From assembly GCA_030867875.1 (NCBI GenBank), contig JAOWCC010001751.1, positions 21,784,026-21,848,025 of the forward strand: 64,000 bases of DNA. The letters are read 5' to 3'. Shown piece after piece: positions 32,948 through 47,610 of the stretch. The position numbers and the translations under genes were made by a program. Below the pieces are notes generated by a model that did not search any database, was not told the DNA's origin, and saw only the letters and a program-made list of their open reading frames with translations. This DNA is from Actinernus sp. WN-2022 (Eukaryota > Cnidaria > Anthozoa > Actiniaria > Actinernidae). Numbering within the stretch: the first letter of the stretch is position 1; the number at the start of each line of letters is the position of its first letter.

Positions 32948-33618
32948 AAAGCTGTTGAGTAAGGCATTAATTTAAGCCATGCAGTTAATAGTGAGAAAAG
33001 CTGTGGAGGAAATTACACATCGTTAGATTAAAAACCTCCCCCCACCCCAAGGGTATCTATAATATCCAGCACTTGATGGCTGCATGTGATAGATATGAAG
33101 TGCATACAATTATATATTAATTACGTGTAATGTATTACATGTAATAAATATATAACTGTGTAGAGGAAAAGAAAAACGCTGTTGAAGAAAAGACATCGTT
33201 AATTTAAGCCATGCAGTTAATAGTGAGAAATGCTGTGGAGGAAATTACACATCGTTAGATTAAAAACCTCCCCCCACCCCAAGGGTATCTATTATATCCA
33301 GCACTTGATGGCTGCATGTGATAGATATGAAGTGCATACAATTATATATTAATTACGTGTAATGTATTACATGTAATAAATATAAAACTGTGTAGAGGAA
33401 AAGAAAAACGCTGTTGAAGAAAAGACACATCGTTAATTTAAGCCATGCAGTTAATAGTGAGAAATGCTGTGGAGGAAATTACACATCGTTAGATAAAAAC
33501 CTCCCCCCACCCCAAGGGTATCTATAATATCCAGCACTTGATGGCTGCATGTGATAGATATGAAGTACATACAATCCTATATTAATTACGTGTAATTGAC
33601 TACATGTAATAAATATAT
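32948..33618 (+). repeat. 233-bp subrepeat, three copies per unit (shown for unit 2)
   Basis: TTAATTTAAGCCATGCAG occurs at 32967, 33199 and 33433. Each copy continues through GGAGGAAATTACACATCG, a CCTCCCCCCACCCCAAGGG block and ATTAATTACGTGTAAT. The same triplet is present in units 3-6 and contracted in unit 1. Confidence 0.92.
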
Positions 33619-34994
33619 GAAAGTGAATGTAATCGAAAGTCGAAAATACAAGCCGAAAATTAAAGCCGCAATTCCTAATTAATCGAATTCGAAAGCTAAC
33701 CTTTTCGAAATCCGTACACATTCTTTATTCCACAATAGAAGCCGAGCTTACTTATTTAATTAACCCCTACATAAACTACACAAAAAAAGGACCCTCCCAA
33801 ACCTTGGGTAATTAACTTTCCTTATTACAACCATGAACTATAAGCTACGATTAAAGTTTAGCCGGTCCGAAATAGTAATTATTGCGCAAGATATCCGAAA
33901 AAAATCCTCATATCCGAAAACCGAACACCTATCTACCTATGGCTAGCCTGTTCTACCTCGAACTGAACTGGAGTGGATCTCGATCTGGTCATCCATGGGT
34001 GGATAGAATCGAATTCTACAAGTTATCGAATAGAATCGAATGCCGGTTGCGACCCCGTATTGCGCAAAAGCCAGTTAGGAAGGAAAGGCATGGCATGGAT
34101 TAGTAGCACGTTGGGAAATCCAATCTGCACCGTACATGAGATAATGGCTGATTTTCAAATCTGCAATATTCCATTGGTATAATCATCTGTATTGTTACGG
34201 CTTTGTCACAGTAACATTTGTTTTAAGAGTAACTTTAGAAATTTCTGTGACTATTTTATACCACGATATGTCATAGCGGAAAGATCAATATCCAAACTCA
34301 CATTGTAAAACTATCCGTCATATTAATACTGCAATTTGTCCTCGAATGGAAAATTAAAAAGTGCAACTGGTGCAGATTGAATAACCCGTGCAATTACAAT
34401 AGCTACGTACGTACCGTCGTCTTCAGATACGAATCCACGACCAACACCTGTCTTACATTAAGCCGAAACTTTACTGGCAAAACTGGACCACTCTGGTAAA
34501 GTATGGAAATACCTTGAACTATTCTGGAAAAAAGTTGTAAATTTAAATTTCTAGTGTGGTCTTTTTCTATTGTATGTAATTGGACGAAAATATGGAAACA
34601 TGGTAATATTGTGGAGATTTACTATTTCCATACTGCAGTGCCGTCCAGTTTTTCCAGTGGATGCCATTTCGAAGCCAAGCCCATGGATGACCCTGCCTTG
34701 TCTGCCTGTAGAGCATTTCCCAATGCTGATAATTTTATTCCAAAACGATAAAGATGACTACCAGAAAATCTAAGTATAATATATAAGATATATTGGAAAT
34801 GCCTTTTCAATAATTGCACTTGACTTTCCATGGACGATGCTATGTTTGAGTATATCAGTTTAGCTAGCTAAGTTTACAATGTTGTCTATGACAAGCCAAG
34901 TATAATCCTGAAAGGGACTCTTAGATTAATCTTACTGCGACATGGGGAAAGTGCATTTTTCTATCGCCAATCTATCATCACGGTACAATGTTCC

Positions 34995-35549
34995 GAATCA
35001 GTAATGGGAAAGCTTCATGTTGTTACATTAAACTGCCTCGTGACTGTTCTCAACTTCGTTATCTCTTTCAAGCATGCCAAGGGCTGTTTACCTAAACATT
35101 ATCCTCATTCAAATTTGCATGCATATACGGCAAGTTAAATGGTTTCTACAGCGAATAAGGAATTTGACGCATAATTAGTAACTTCAGGTCCGAACATGCT
35201 TAAAACTAATTTCCTCGCCTCTCCTGCTTCACTTCCTGCTACATTTAACTAATCTAGCGAAAAAGTTGGTTTGAATCAGTAACGGAAAGCTTCATGTTGT
35301 TACATTAAACTGCCTCGTGACTGTTCTCAACTTCGTAATCTCTTTCAAGCATGTCAAGGGCTGTTTACCTAAACATTATCCTCATTCAAATTTCCATGTA
35401 TATACGGCAAGTTAAATGGTTCCTACAGCGAATAAGGAATTTGACGCATCAATTAGTAACCTCAGGCCCGAACATGCTTAAAACTAATTTCCTCGCCTCT
35501 CCTGCTTCACTTCCTGCTACATTTAACTAATCTAGCGAAAAAGTTGGTT
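34995..35549 (+). repeat. 278-bp direct duplication (shown for unit 2)
   Basis: GAATCAGTAA-GG-AAAGCTTC begins at 34995 and 35273. The two copies run to AAAAAGTTGGTT with a few per cent difference, and the pair is present in every unit. Confidence 0.92.
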
Positions 35550-35705
35550 GTGCCGTGTTTCAGGATCTGGATCTCAAGAATTGTTTACAGATTCTGAATC
35601 TTTGATTGTATTGGTTTGACTTGCAGTATATACTGTAAGCTTGATTCCAGGCTTACTGCCTATGTAAATATTTACCAATTCGAGATTCATACAACAGTTA
35701 CTATT

Positions 35706-35845
35706 TGGCTTGCGAGATCCGTTATTTCGTTCACAATATTCATGATTTGGCTTACGAGATCCATGATTTGGTTCGCGAGATCCGCGATTCGCGAGATCCG
35801 CGATTTCGTTTACGAGATCCGTTATTTGGCTCGCCGAGAGATCCG
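35706..35845 (+). repeat. Short GAGATCC repeats (shown for unit 2)
   Basis: GAGATCC(G/A) recurs at about 15-36-bp spacing with GATTTGG/TTATTTGG spacers. Slippage in this block explains the 29-bp deletion of units 4-6. Confidence 0.85.
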
Positions 35846-36059
35846 ATATCCATAGCACGAACAGCACCCAACTGCCTATTGCTAGATACCTGACCCATCC
35901 TGCGGCGTGATGACATCTGCCGGAATGTTTGTTGAAATCGCACGAGACAAGACACGCTAAGTGTAACTGTGTGAATTAACCCTCCTCGAGAACTCGTCTT
36001 GTGATTCGTTAACATTTTGGCGAGGCTCTTGCCTAGTAAATAGCGGAAGGTGAGCTGCA

Positions 36060-37600
36060 GAGATATGGATTTTTCTTGACTTGTAAGAGTTGAAATTAGG
36101 GATAGTATAGTGAAGGGAAATAAAGGATAAGACCTTAACTATGGGATCGTAGTATGAATAAGTGGGATAAAGAGTGTAATAAAGAAAGGACAGCGAGATG
36201 CTGTGTGCAAGAATATTTAGGCCATGGAGCGTAGGCAGAGTATGTTGTATGTTCTAGGTATTTAATGCTCCATCTACTCTATCTAGCTATCATACTGCCT
36301 TACCAATTCAACATTGTCACTTACGGTTTGACACAAATTTTGCTCTACCATACACTTGGTTCTTGTGCTTTATTCTTGTGCTTTACACTTGGTTCTTGCC
36401 CTCTATAATTTATAATAGCAATATAACTGATTATAGTGTCGCAAAATTGATCAGTAGTGTATAGATACATTGAAATGGATTATATAGACTGGTCTTACAC
36501 CTGTCTTTGAGCACGGTTCTTGCATTTGCCTCTTGTGCTTATAACATCATAATAAAAAGTTATATATAGTGACGGGTGAATTTCGCTATACTGCTAGTTT
36601 CGAACACCCTTTCTATACAAATATTGAGAAATTGTTAATTAGGAAAATCTAAGTATGACCAAACATCTTTTTGTACTTATGATATGGATTTTTCTTGACT
36701 TATAAGAGTTCAAATTATGGATAGTATAATGAAGGAAAAGAAAGGATAAAACCTTAACTATGGGATCGTAGTATGAATAAGTGGGATAAAGAATGTAATA
36801 AAGAAAGAACAGCGAGATACTGCGTGCAAGAATATTCATTTTAGGCCATGGAGAGTAGGCACAGTATGTTCTAGGTATTTAATGCTCCATCTACTCTATC
36901 TATAGCTATCATACTGCATTACCAATTCAACATTGTCACTTACGATTTGACACAAATTTTGCTCTTCCATACACTTGGTTCTTGCGCGTTATTCTTGTGC
37001 CGAGTCTTCCCTATAAAATATCAAAATCCTTCATAATAGTGCCTGGAAATTTGTCAATATAAATAATCATTGATTTCTAACAGAATGGCCACTTACAGTA
37101 GAACATGAACATTTCTTCTCCATATGCCAGCTTGGTCTTGAGCTTGGAATTTGTCCTTGGTTCTTGCCTTTAAAATAATAATGACTTAATTATAGTGGAG
37201 GGAAATTTGAAAATAGTGTTTATTTGTATGCATTTAACTTAGTTGATTACTTACGGTCTAAAATGATAACGCTTTAGCAAATGTTTGATCTTGAGCTTTA
37301 TACTTGGTTTGTGTCCGTATCTACTAATTTATAACGGGAATAGAACTTGATTATAGTCTCGTAAAATGTATCATTGGTGCTAGATAAATTTAAATAGATT
37401 ATATAGATTGGTCTTATACCTTGAGCACGGTTCTTGCATTTGCCTCTTGTGCTTATAACATCATAATAAAACGTTATTATAGTGTCGGTTGCATTTCGTT
37501 ATAGTGTTAGTTTCGAATACCCAAAACAAATATTGATAAATTGTTAATTAAGAAAAATATAAGTATGATAGTACTGACCAAACTTCTTTTTATACTTAGC
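36060..37600 (+). repeat. Interleaved older duplications (shown for unit 2)
   Basis: A block of about 320 bp starting GATATGGATTTTTCTTGACT occurs at about 36061 and 36680. A block of about 248 bp starting TATAGT-TCG-AAAAT, with CACGGTTCTTGCATTTGCC inside, occurs at about 36431 and 37353. They are interleaved, so at least two duplication steps built the unit. Confidence 0.85.
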
Positions 37601-37617
37601 TATTGTAGTTATTGTGC

Positions 37618-37855
37618 TTAACTCTCGTTGCTTGCGTCTGCGCGTGGATCTTCTAAAGTCTTGCGCGTCCAACTTCCCAAGTCTTGCGCGTCCAACTTCC
37701 CAAGTCTTCCGCGTGCATCTTCCCAGTCTTCCCAGTCTTGCGCCTGCATCTCCCCAGTCTTGCGCGTGGTTCCCGATTGTTGCGCGTGAGACTGACAGTT
37801 GGTGCTTTATTCTTGCGCGTGAGGCTGCTCTTGGATCTTGATTCTTGCGGTTGGT
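37618..37855 (+). repeat. GCGCGT minisatellite (shown for unit 2)
   Basis: Degenerate units around AGTCTTGCGCGT-CAACTTCCC recur every 20-35 bp. Unit 4 gained one more copy (23 bp). Confidence 0.85.
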
Positions 37856-37860
37856 TCAAC

Positions 37861-40800
37861 ATGGCAGTCGTTTCTCCGCTACGCCACGTGGAGGCTACCG
37901 TTCATTGTAGCAGTTAATATTCTCTTCTGTGACAAAACACAACAAGAGTGGCCAAATGCTTCCTAGTTTACAGCCAAACTTTTAAGCGAATTTTAGTTGG
38001 TTTCTAATGAGGGAAAAACCGGAGGAAAACCCTCAAGTGCCAGGGTGAGATACCAACAAACTCAACCCACACAAAGCCGGACAAGATGTAACAAGAAACA
38101 CTCCGCTCTACCGTCCTCAGCCGTTTGAGGTTTTTTAAACACTCTTTGGACGCGATATCACGTGTCTTTCCTAAAGTAAAATAAGACACGAGAGACCTCT
38201 GCCCAAAGGGTGCAAGCCAATCAGGTTTCTATTGCAGAAACAGAGAAAAAGCTGTTGAGTAAGGCATTAATTTAAGCCATGCAGTTAATAGTGAGAAAAG
38301 CTGTGGAGGAAATTACACATCGTTAGATTAAAAACCTCCCCCCACCCCAAGGGTATCTATAATATCCAGCACTTGATGGCTGCATGTGATAGATATGAAG
38401 TGCATACAATTATATATTAATTACGTGTAATGTATTACATGTAATAAATATATAACTGTGTAGAGGAAAAGAAAAACGCTGTTGAAGAAAAGACATCGTT
38501 AATTTAAGCCATGCAGTTAATAGTGAGAAATGCTGTGGAGGAAATTACACATCGTTAGATTAAAAACCTCCCCCCACCCCAAGGGTATCTATTATATCCA
38601 GCACTTGATGGCTGCATGTGATAGATATGAAGTGCATACAATTATATATTAATTACGTGTAATGTATTACATGTAATAAATATAAAACTGTGTAGAGGAA
38701 AAGAAAAACGCTGTTGAAGAAAAGACACATCGTTAATTTAAGCCATGCAGTTAATAGTGAGAAATGCTGTGGAGGAAATTACACATCGTTAGATAAAAAC
38801 CTCCCCCCACCCCAAGGGTATCTATAATATCCAGCACTTGATGGCTGCATGTGATAGATATGAAGTGCATACAATTATATATTAATTACGTGTAATGTAT
38901 TACATGTAATAAATATATGAAAGTGAATGTAATCGAAAGTCGAAAATACAAGCCGAAAATTAAAGCCGCAATTCCTAATTAATCGAATTCGAAAGCTAAC
39001 CTTTTCGAAATCCGTACACATTCTTTATTCCACAATAGAAGCCGAGCTTACTTATTTAATTAACCCCTACATAAACTACACAAAAAAAGGACCCTCCCAA
39101 ACCTTGGGTAATTAACTTTCCTTATTACAACCATGAACTATAAGCTACGATTAAAGTTTAGCCGGTCCGAAATAGTAATTATTGCGCAAGATATCCGAAA
39201 AAAATCCTCATATCCGAAAACCGAACACCTATCTACCTATGGCTAGCCTGTTCTACCTCGAACTGAACTGGAGTGGATCTCGATCTGGTCATCCATGGGT
39301 GGATAGAATCGAATTCTACAAGTTATCGAATAGAATCGAATGCCGGTTGCGACCCCGTATTGCGCAAAAGCCAGTTAGGAAGGAAAGGCATGGCATGGAT
39401 TAGTAGCACGTTGGGAAATCCAATCTGCACCGTACATGAGATAATGGCTGATTTTCAAATCTGCAATATTCCATTGGTATAATCATCTGTATTGTTACGG
39501 CTTTGTCACAGTAACATTTGTTTTAAGAGTAACTTTAGAAATTTCTGTGACTATTTTATACCACGATATGTCATAGCGGAAAGATCAATATCCAAACTCA
39601 CATTGTAAAACTATCCGTCATATTAATACTGCAATTTGTCCTCGAATGGAAAATTAAAAAGTGCAACTGGTGCAGATTGAATAACCCGTGCAATTACAAT
39701 AGCTACGTACGTACCGTCGTCTTCAGATACGAATCCACGACCAACACCTGTCTTACATTAAGCCGAAACTTTACTGGCAAAACTGGACCACTCTGGTAAA
39801 GTATGGAAATACCTTGAACTATTCTGGAAAAAAGTTGTAAATTTAAATTTCTAGTGTGGTCTTTTTCTATTGTATGTAATTGGACGAAAATATGGAAACA
39901 TGGTAATATTGTGGAGATTTACTATTTCCATACTGCAGTGCCGTCCAGTTTTTCCAGTGGATGCCATTTCGAAGCCAAGCCCATGGATGACCCTGCCTTG
40001 TCTGCCTGTAGAGCATTTCCCAATGCTGATAATTTTATTCCAAAACGATAAAGATGACTACCAGAAAATCTAAGTATAATATATAAGATATATTGGAAAT
40101 GCCTTTTCAATAATTGCACTTGACTTTCCATGGACGATGCTATGTTTGAGTATATCAGTTTAGCTAGCTAAGTTTACAATGTTGTCTATGACAAGCCAAG
40201 TATAATCCTGAAAGGGACTCTTAGATTAATCTTACTGCGACATGGGGAAAGTGCATTTTTCTATCGCCAATCTATCATCACGGTACAATGTTCCGAATCA
40301 GTAATGGGAAAGCTTCATGTTGTTACATTAAACTGCCTCGTGACTGTTCTCAACTTCGTTATCTCTTTCAAGCATGCCAAGGGCTGTTTACCTAAACATT
40401 ATCCTCATTCAAATTTGCATGCATATACGGCAAGTTAAATGGTTTCTACAGCGAATAAGGAATTTGACGCATAATTAGTAACTTCAGGTCCGAACATGCT
40501 TAAAACTAATTTCCTCGCCTCTCCTGCTTCACTTCCTGCTACATTTAACTAATCTAGCGAAAAAGTTGGTTTGAATCAGTAACGGAAAGCTTCATGTTGT
40601 TACATTAAACTGCCTCGTGACTGTTCTCAACTTCGTAATCTCTTTCAAGCATGTCAAGGGCTGTTTACCTAAACATTATCCTCATTCAAATTTCCATGTA
40701 TATACGGCAAGTTAAATGGTTCCTACAGCGAATAAGGAATTTGACGCATCAATTAGTAACCTCAGGCCCGAACATGCTTAAAACTAATTTCCTCGCCTCT

Positions 40801-43160
40801 CCTGCTTCACTTCCTGCTACATTTAACTAATCTAGCGAAAAAGTTGGTTGTGCCGTGTTTCAGGATCTGGATCTCAAGAATTGTTTACAGATTCTGAATC
40901 TTTGATTGTATTGGTTTGACTTGCAGTATATACTGTAAGCTTGATTCCAGGCTTACTGCCTATGTAAATATTTACCAATTCGAGATTCATACAACAGTTA
41001 CTATTTGGCTTGCGAGATCCGTTATTTCGTTCACAATATTCATGATTTGGCTTACGAGATCCATGATTTGGTTCGCGAGATCCGCGATTCGCGAGATCCG
41101 CGATTTCGTTTACGAGATCCGTTATTTGGCTCGCCGAGAGATCCGATATCCATAGCACGAACAGCACCCAACTGCCTATTGCTAGATACCTGACCCATCC
41201 TGCGGCGTGATGACATCTGCCGGAATGTTTGTTGAAATCGCACGAGACAAGACACGCTAAGTGTAACTGTGTGAATTAACCCTCCTCGAGAACTCGTCTT
41301 GTGATTCGTTAACATTTTGGCGAGGCTCTTGCCTAGTAAATAGCGGAAGGTGAGCTGCAGAGATATGGATTTTTCTTGACTTGTAAGAGTTGAAATTAGG
41401 GATAGTATAGTGAAGGGAAATAAAGGATAAGACCTTAACTATGGGATCGTAGTATGAATAAGTGGGATAAAGAGTGTAATAAAGAAAGGACAGCGAGATG
41501 CTGTGTGCAAGAATATTTAGGCCATGGAGCGTAGGCAGAGTATGTTGTATGTTCTAGGTATTTAATGCTCCATCTACTCTATCTAGCTATCATACTGCCT
41601 TACCAATTCAACATTGTCACTTACGGTTTGACACAAATTTTGCTCTACCATACACTTGGTTCTTGTGCTTTATTCTTGTGCTTTACACTTGGTTCTTGCC
41701 CTCTATAATTTATAATAGCAATATAACTGATTATAGTGTCGCAAAATTGATCAGTAGTGTATAGATACATTGAAATGGATTATATAGACTGGTCTTACAC
41801 CTGTCTTTGAGCACGGTTCTTGCATTTGCCTCTTGTGCTTATAACATCATAATAAAAAGTTATATATAGTGACGGGTGAATTTCGCTATACTGCTAGTTT
41901 CGAACACCCTTTCTATACAAATATTGAGAAATTGTTAATTAGGAAAATCTAAGTATGACCAAACATCTTTTTGTACTTATGATATGGATTTTTCTTGACT
42001 TATAAGAGTTCAAATTATGGATAGTATAATGAAGGAAAAGAAAGGATAAAACCTTAACTATGGGATCGTAGTATGAATAAGTGGGATAAAGAATGTAATA
42101 AAGAAAGAACAGCGAGATACTGCGTGCAAGAATATTCATTTTAGGCCATGGAGAGTAGGCACAGTATGTTCTAGGTATTTAATGCTCCATCTACTCTATC
42201 TATAGCTATCATACTGCATTACCAATTCAACATTGTCACTTACGATTTGACACAAATTTTGCTCTTCCATACACTTGGTTCTTGCGCGTTATTCTTGTGC
42301 CGAGTCTTCCCTATAAAATATCAAAATCCTTCATAATAGTGCCTGGAAATTTGTCAATATAAATAATCATTGATTTCTAACAGAATGGCCACTTACAGTA
42401 GAACATGAACATTTCTTCTCCATATGCCAGCTTGGTCTTGAGCTTGGAATTTGTCCTTGGTTCTTGCCTTTAAAATAATAATGACTTAATTATAGTGGAG
42501 GGAAATTTGAAAATAGTGTTTATTTGTATGCATTTAACTTAGTTGATTACTTACGGTCTAAAATGATAACGCTTTAGCAAATGTTTGATCTTGAGCTTTA
42601 TACTTGGTTTGTGTCCGTATCTACTAATTTATAACGGGAATAGAACTTGATTATAGTCTCGTAAAATGTATCATTGGTGCTAGATAAATTTAAATAGATT
42701 ATATAGATTGGTCTTATACCTTGAGCACGGTTCTTGCATTTGCCTCTTGTGCTTATAACATCATAATAAAACGTTATTATAGTGTCGGTTGCATTTCGTT
42801 ATAGTGTTAGTTTCGAATACCCAAAACAAATATTGATAAATTGTTAATTAAGAAAAATATAAGTATGATAGTACTGACCAAACTTCTTTTTATACTTAGC
42901 TATTGTAGTTATTGTGCTTAACTCTCGTTGCTTGCGTCTGCGCGTGGATCTTCTAAAGTCTTGCGCGTCCAACTTCCCAAGTCTTGCGCGTCCAACTTCC
43001 CAAGTCTTCCGCGTGCATCTTCCCAGTCTTCCCAGTCTTGCGCCTGCATCTCCCCAGTCTTGCGCGTGGTTCCCGATTGTTGCGCGTGAGACTGACAGTT
43101 GGTGCTTTATTCTTGCGCGTGAGGCTGCTCTTGGATCTTGATTCTTGCGGTTGGTTCAAC
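37861..43160 (+). repeat. Array unit 3 (5300 bp)
   Basis: It groups with unit 2 by the GGAATTTGTCCTTGG and AACTTTAGAAATT variants. Its third 233-bp subrepeat ends (38865-38910) with the sequence normally found in the first two subrepeats, an apparent internal conversion. It shares GTTAATATTCTC near 37913 with unit 4. Confidence 0.97.
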
Positions 43161-46100
43161 ATGGCAGTCGTTTCTCCGCTACGCCACGTGGAGGCTACCG
43201 TTCATTGTAGCAGTTAATATTCTCTTCTGTGACAAAACACAACAAGAGTGGCCAAATGCTTCCTAGTTTACAGCCAAACTTTTAAGCGAATTTTAGTTGG
43301 TTTCTAATGAGGGAAAAACCGGAGGAAAACCCTCAAGTGCCAGGGTGAGATACCAACAAACTCAACCCACACAAAGCCGGACAAGATGTAACAAGAAACA
43401 CTCCGCTCTACCGTCCTCAGCCGTTTGAGGTTTTTTAAACACTCTTTGGACGCGATATCACGTGTCTTTCCTAAAGTAAAATAAGACACGAGAGACCTCT
43501 GCCCAAAGGGTGCAAGCCAATCAGGTTTCTATTGCAGAAACAGAGAAAAAGCTGTTGAGTAAGGCATTAATTTAAGCCATGCAGTTAATAGTGAGAAAAG
43601 CTGTGGAGGAAATTACACATCGTTAGATTAAAAACCTCCCCCCACCCCAAGGGTATCTATAATATCCAGCACTTGATGGCTGCATGTGATAGATATGAAG
43701 TGCATACAATTATATATTAATTACGTGTAATGTATTACATGTAATAAATATATAACTGTGTAGAGGAAAAGAAAAACGCTGTTGAAGAAAAGACATCGTT
43801 AATTTAAGCCATGCAGTTAATAGTGAGAAATGCTGTGGAGGAAATTACACATCGTTAGATTAAAAACCTCCCCCCACCCCAAGGGTATCTATTATATCCA
43901 GCACTTGATGGCTGCATGTGATAGATATGAAGTGCATACAATTATATATTAATTACGTGTAATGTATTACATGTAATAAATATAAAACTGTGTAGAGGAA
44001 AAGAAAAACGCTGTTGAAGAAAAGACACATCGTTAATTTAAGCCATGCAGTTAATAGTGAGAAATGCTGTGGAGGAAATTACACATCGTTAGATAAAAAC
44101 CTCCCCCCACCCCAAGGGTATCTATAATATCCAGCACTTGATGGCTGCATGTGATAGATATGAAGTACATACAATCATATATTAATTACGTGTAATTGAC
44201 TACATGTAATAAATATATGAAAGTGAATGTAATCGAAAGTCGAAAATACAAGCCGAAAATTAAAGCCGCAATTCCTAATTAATCGAATTCGAAAGCTAAC
44301 CTTTTCGAAATCCGTACACATTCTTTATTCCACAATAGAAGCCGAGCTTACTTATTTAATTAACCCCTACATAAACTACACAAAAAAAGGACCCTCCCAA
44401 ACCTTGGGTAATTAACTTTCCTTATTACAACCATGAACTATAAGCTACGATTAAAGTTTAGCCGGTCCGAAATAGTAATTATTGCGCAAGATATCCGAAA
44501 AAAATCCTCATATCCGAAAACCGAACACCTATCTACCTATGGCTAGCCTGTTCTACCTCGAACTGAACTGGAGTGGATCTCGATCTGGTCATCCATGGGT
44601 GGATAGAATCGAATTCTACAAGTTATCGAATAGAATCGAATGCCGGTTGCGACCCCGTATTGCGCAAAAGCCAGTTAGGAAGGAAAGGCATGGCATGGAT
44701 TAGTAGCACGTTGGGAAATCCAATCTGCACCGTACATGAGATAATGGCTGATTTTCAAATCTGCAATATTCCATTGGTATAATCATCTGTATTGTTACGG
44801 CTTTGTCACAGTAACATTTGTTTTAAGAGTAACTTTAGGAATTTCTGTGACTATTTTATACCACGATATGTCATAGCGGAAAGATCAATATCCAAACTCA
44901 CATTGTAAAACTATCCGTCATATTAATACTGCAATTTGTCCTCGAATGGAAAATTAAAAAGTGCAACTGGTGCAGATTGAATAACCCGTGCAATTACAAT
45001 AGCTACGTACGTACCGTCGTCTTCAGATACGAATCCACGACCAACACCTGTCTTACATTAAGCCGAAACTTTACTGGCAAAACTGGACCACTCTGGTAAA
45101 GTATGGAAATACCTTGAACTATTCTGGAAAAAAGTTGTAAATTTAAATTTCTAGTGTGGTCTTTTTCTATTGTATGTAATTGGACGAAAATATGGAAACA
45201 TGGTAATATTGTGGAGATTTACTATTTCCATACTGCAGTGCCGTCCAGTTTTTCCAGTGGATGCCATTTCGAAGCCAAGCCCATGGATGACCCTGCCTTG
45301 TCTGCCTGTAGAGCATTTCCCAATGCTGATAATTTTATTCCAAAACGATAAAGATGACTACCAGAAAATCTAAGTATAATATATAAGATATATTGGAAAT
45401 GCCTTTTCAATAATTGCACTTGACTTTCCATGGACGATGCTATGTTTGAGTATATCAGTTTAGCTAGCTAAGTTTACAATGTTGTCTATGACAAGCCAAG
45501 TATAATCCTGAAAGGGACTCTTAGATTAATCTTACTGCGACATGGGGAAAGTGCATTTTTCTATCGCCAATCTATCATCACGGTACAATGTTCCGAATCA
45601 GTAATGGGAAAGCTTCATGTTGTTACATTAAACTGCCTCGTGACTGTTCTCAACTTCGTTATCTCTTTCAAGCATGCCAAGGGCTGTTTACCTAAACATT
45701 ATCCTCATTCAAATTTGCATGCATATACGGCAAGTTAAATGGTTTCTACAGCGAATAAGGAATTTGACGCATAATTAGTAACTTCAGGTCCGAACATGCT
45801 TAAAACTAATTTCCTCGCCTCTCCTGCTTCACTTCCTGCTACATTTAACTAATCTAGCGAAAAAGTTGGTTTGAATCAGTAACGGAAAGCTTCATGTTGT
45901 TACATTAAACTGCCTCGTGACTGTTCTCAACTTCGTAATCTCTTTCAAGCATGTCAAGGGCTGTTTACCTAAACATTATCCTCATTCAAATTTCCATGTA
46001 TATACGGCAAGTTAAATGGTTCCTACAGCGAATAAGGAATTTGACGCATCAATTAGTAACCTCAGGCCCGAACATGCTTAAAACTAAATTTCCTCGCCTC

Positions 46101-47610
46101 TCCTGCTTCACTTCCTGCTACATTTAACTAATCTAGCGAAAAAGTTGGTTGTGCCGTGTTTCAGGATCTGGATCTCAAGAATTGTTTACAGATTCTGAAT
46201 CTTTGATTGTATTGGTTTGACTTGCAGTATATACTGTAAGCTTGATTCCAGGCTTACTGCCTATGTAAATATTTACCAATTCGAGATTCATACAACAGTT
46301 ACTATTTGGCTTGCGAGATCCGTTATTTCGTTCACAATATTCATGATTTGGCTTACGAGATCCATGATTTGGTTCGCGAGATCCGCGATTCGCGAGATCC
46401 GCTCGCCGAGAGATCCGATATCCATAGCACGAACAGCACCCAACTGCCTATTGCTAGATACCTGACCCATCCTGCGGCGTGATGACATCTGCCGGAATGT
46501 TTGTTGAAATCGCACGAGACAAGACACGCTAAGTGTAACTGTGTGAATTAACCCTCCTCGAGAACTCGTCTTGTGATTCGTTAACATTTTGGCGAGGCTC
46601 TTGCCTAGTAAATAGCGGAAGGTGAGCTGCAGAGATATGGATTTTTCTTGACTTGTAAGAGTTGAAATTAGGGATAGTATAGTGAAGGGAAATAAAGGAT
46701 AAGACCTTAACTATGGGATCGTAGTATGAATAAGTGGGATAAAGAGTGTAATAAAGAAAGGACAGCGAGATGCTGTGTGCAAGAATATTTAGGCCATGGA
46801 GCGTAGGCAGAGTATGTTGTATGTTCTAGGTATTTAATGCTCCATCTACTCTATCTAGCTATCATACTGCCTTACCAATTCAACATTGTCACTTACGGTT
46901 TGACACAAATTTTGCTCTACCATACACTTGGTTCTTGTGCTTTATTCTTGTGCTTTACACTTGGTTCTTGCCCTCTATAATTTATAATAGCAATATAACT
47001 GATTATAGTGTCGCAAAATTGATCAGTAGTGTATAGATACATTGAAATGGATTATATAGACTGGTCTTACACCTGTCTTTGAGCACGGTTCTTGCATTTG
47101 CCTCTTGTGCTTATAACATCATAATAAAAAGTTATATATAGTGACGGGTGAATTTCGCTATACTGCTAGTTTCGAACACCCTTTCTATACAAATATTGAG
47201 AAATTGTTAATTAGGAAAATCTAAGTATGACCAAACATCTTTTTGTACTTATGATATGGATTTTTCTTGACTTATAAGAGTTCAAATTATGGATAGTATA
47301 ATGAAGGAAAAGAAAGGATAAAACCTTAACTATGGGATCGTAGTATGAATAAGTGGGATAAAGAATGTAATAAAGAAAGAACAGCGAGATACTGCGTGCA
47401 AGAATATTCATTTTAGGCCATGGAGAGTAGGCACAGTATGTTCTAGGTATTTAATGCTCCATCTACTCTATCTATAGCTATCATACTGCATTACCAATTC
47501 AACATTGTCACTTACGATTTGACACAAATTTTGCTCTTCCATACACTTGGTTCTTGCGCGTTATTCTTGTGCCGAGTCTTCCCTATAAAATATCAAAATC
47601 CTTCATAATA

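Larger units (their letters stand above)
32561..37860 (+). repeat. Array unit 2 (5300 bp)
   Basis: Reference-type unit with three complete 233-bp subrepeats. It shares GGAATTTGTCCTTGG (near 37146) and AACTTTAGAAATT (near 34231) with unit 3. Only this unit keeps TTTAAATACTC near 32834 among units 2-7. Confidence 0.97.

Noticed and set aside
32948..33618. Regular repeats as a CRISPR array
   Set aside because: The repeats are 233 bp without unique spacers, in a eukaryotic context, with no cas-like genes.
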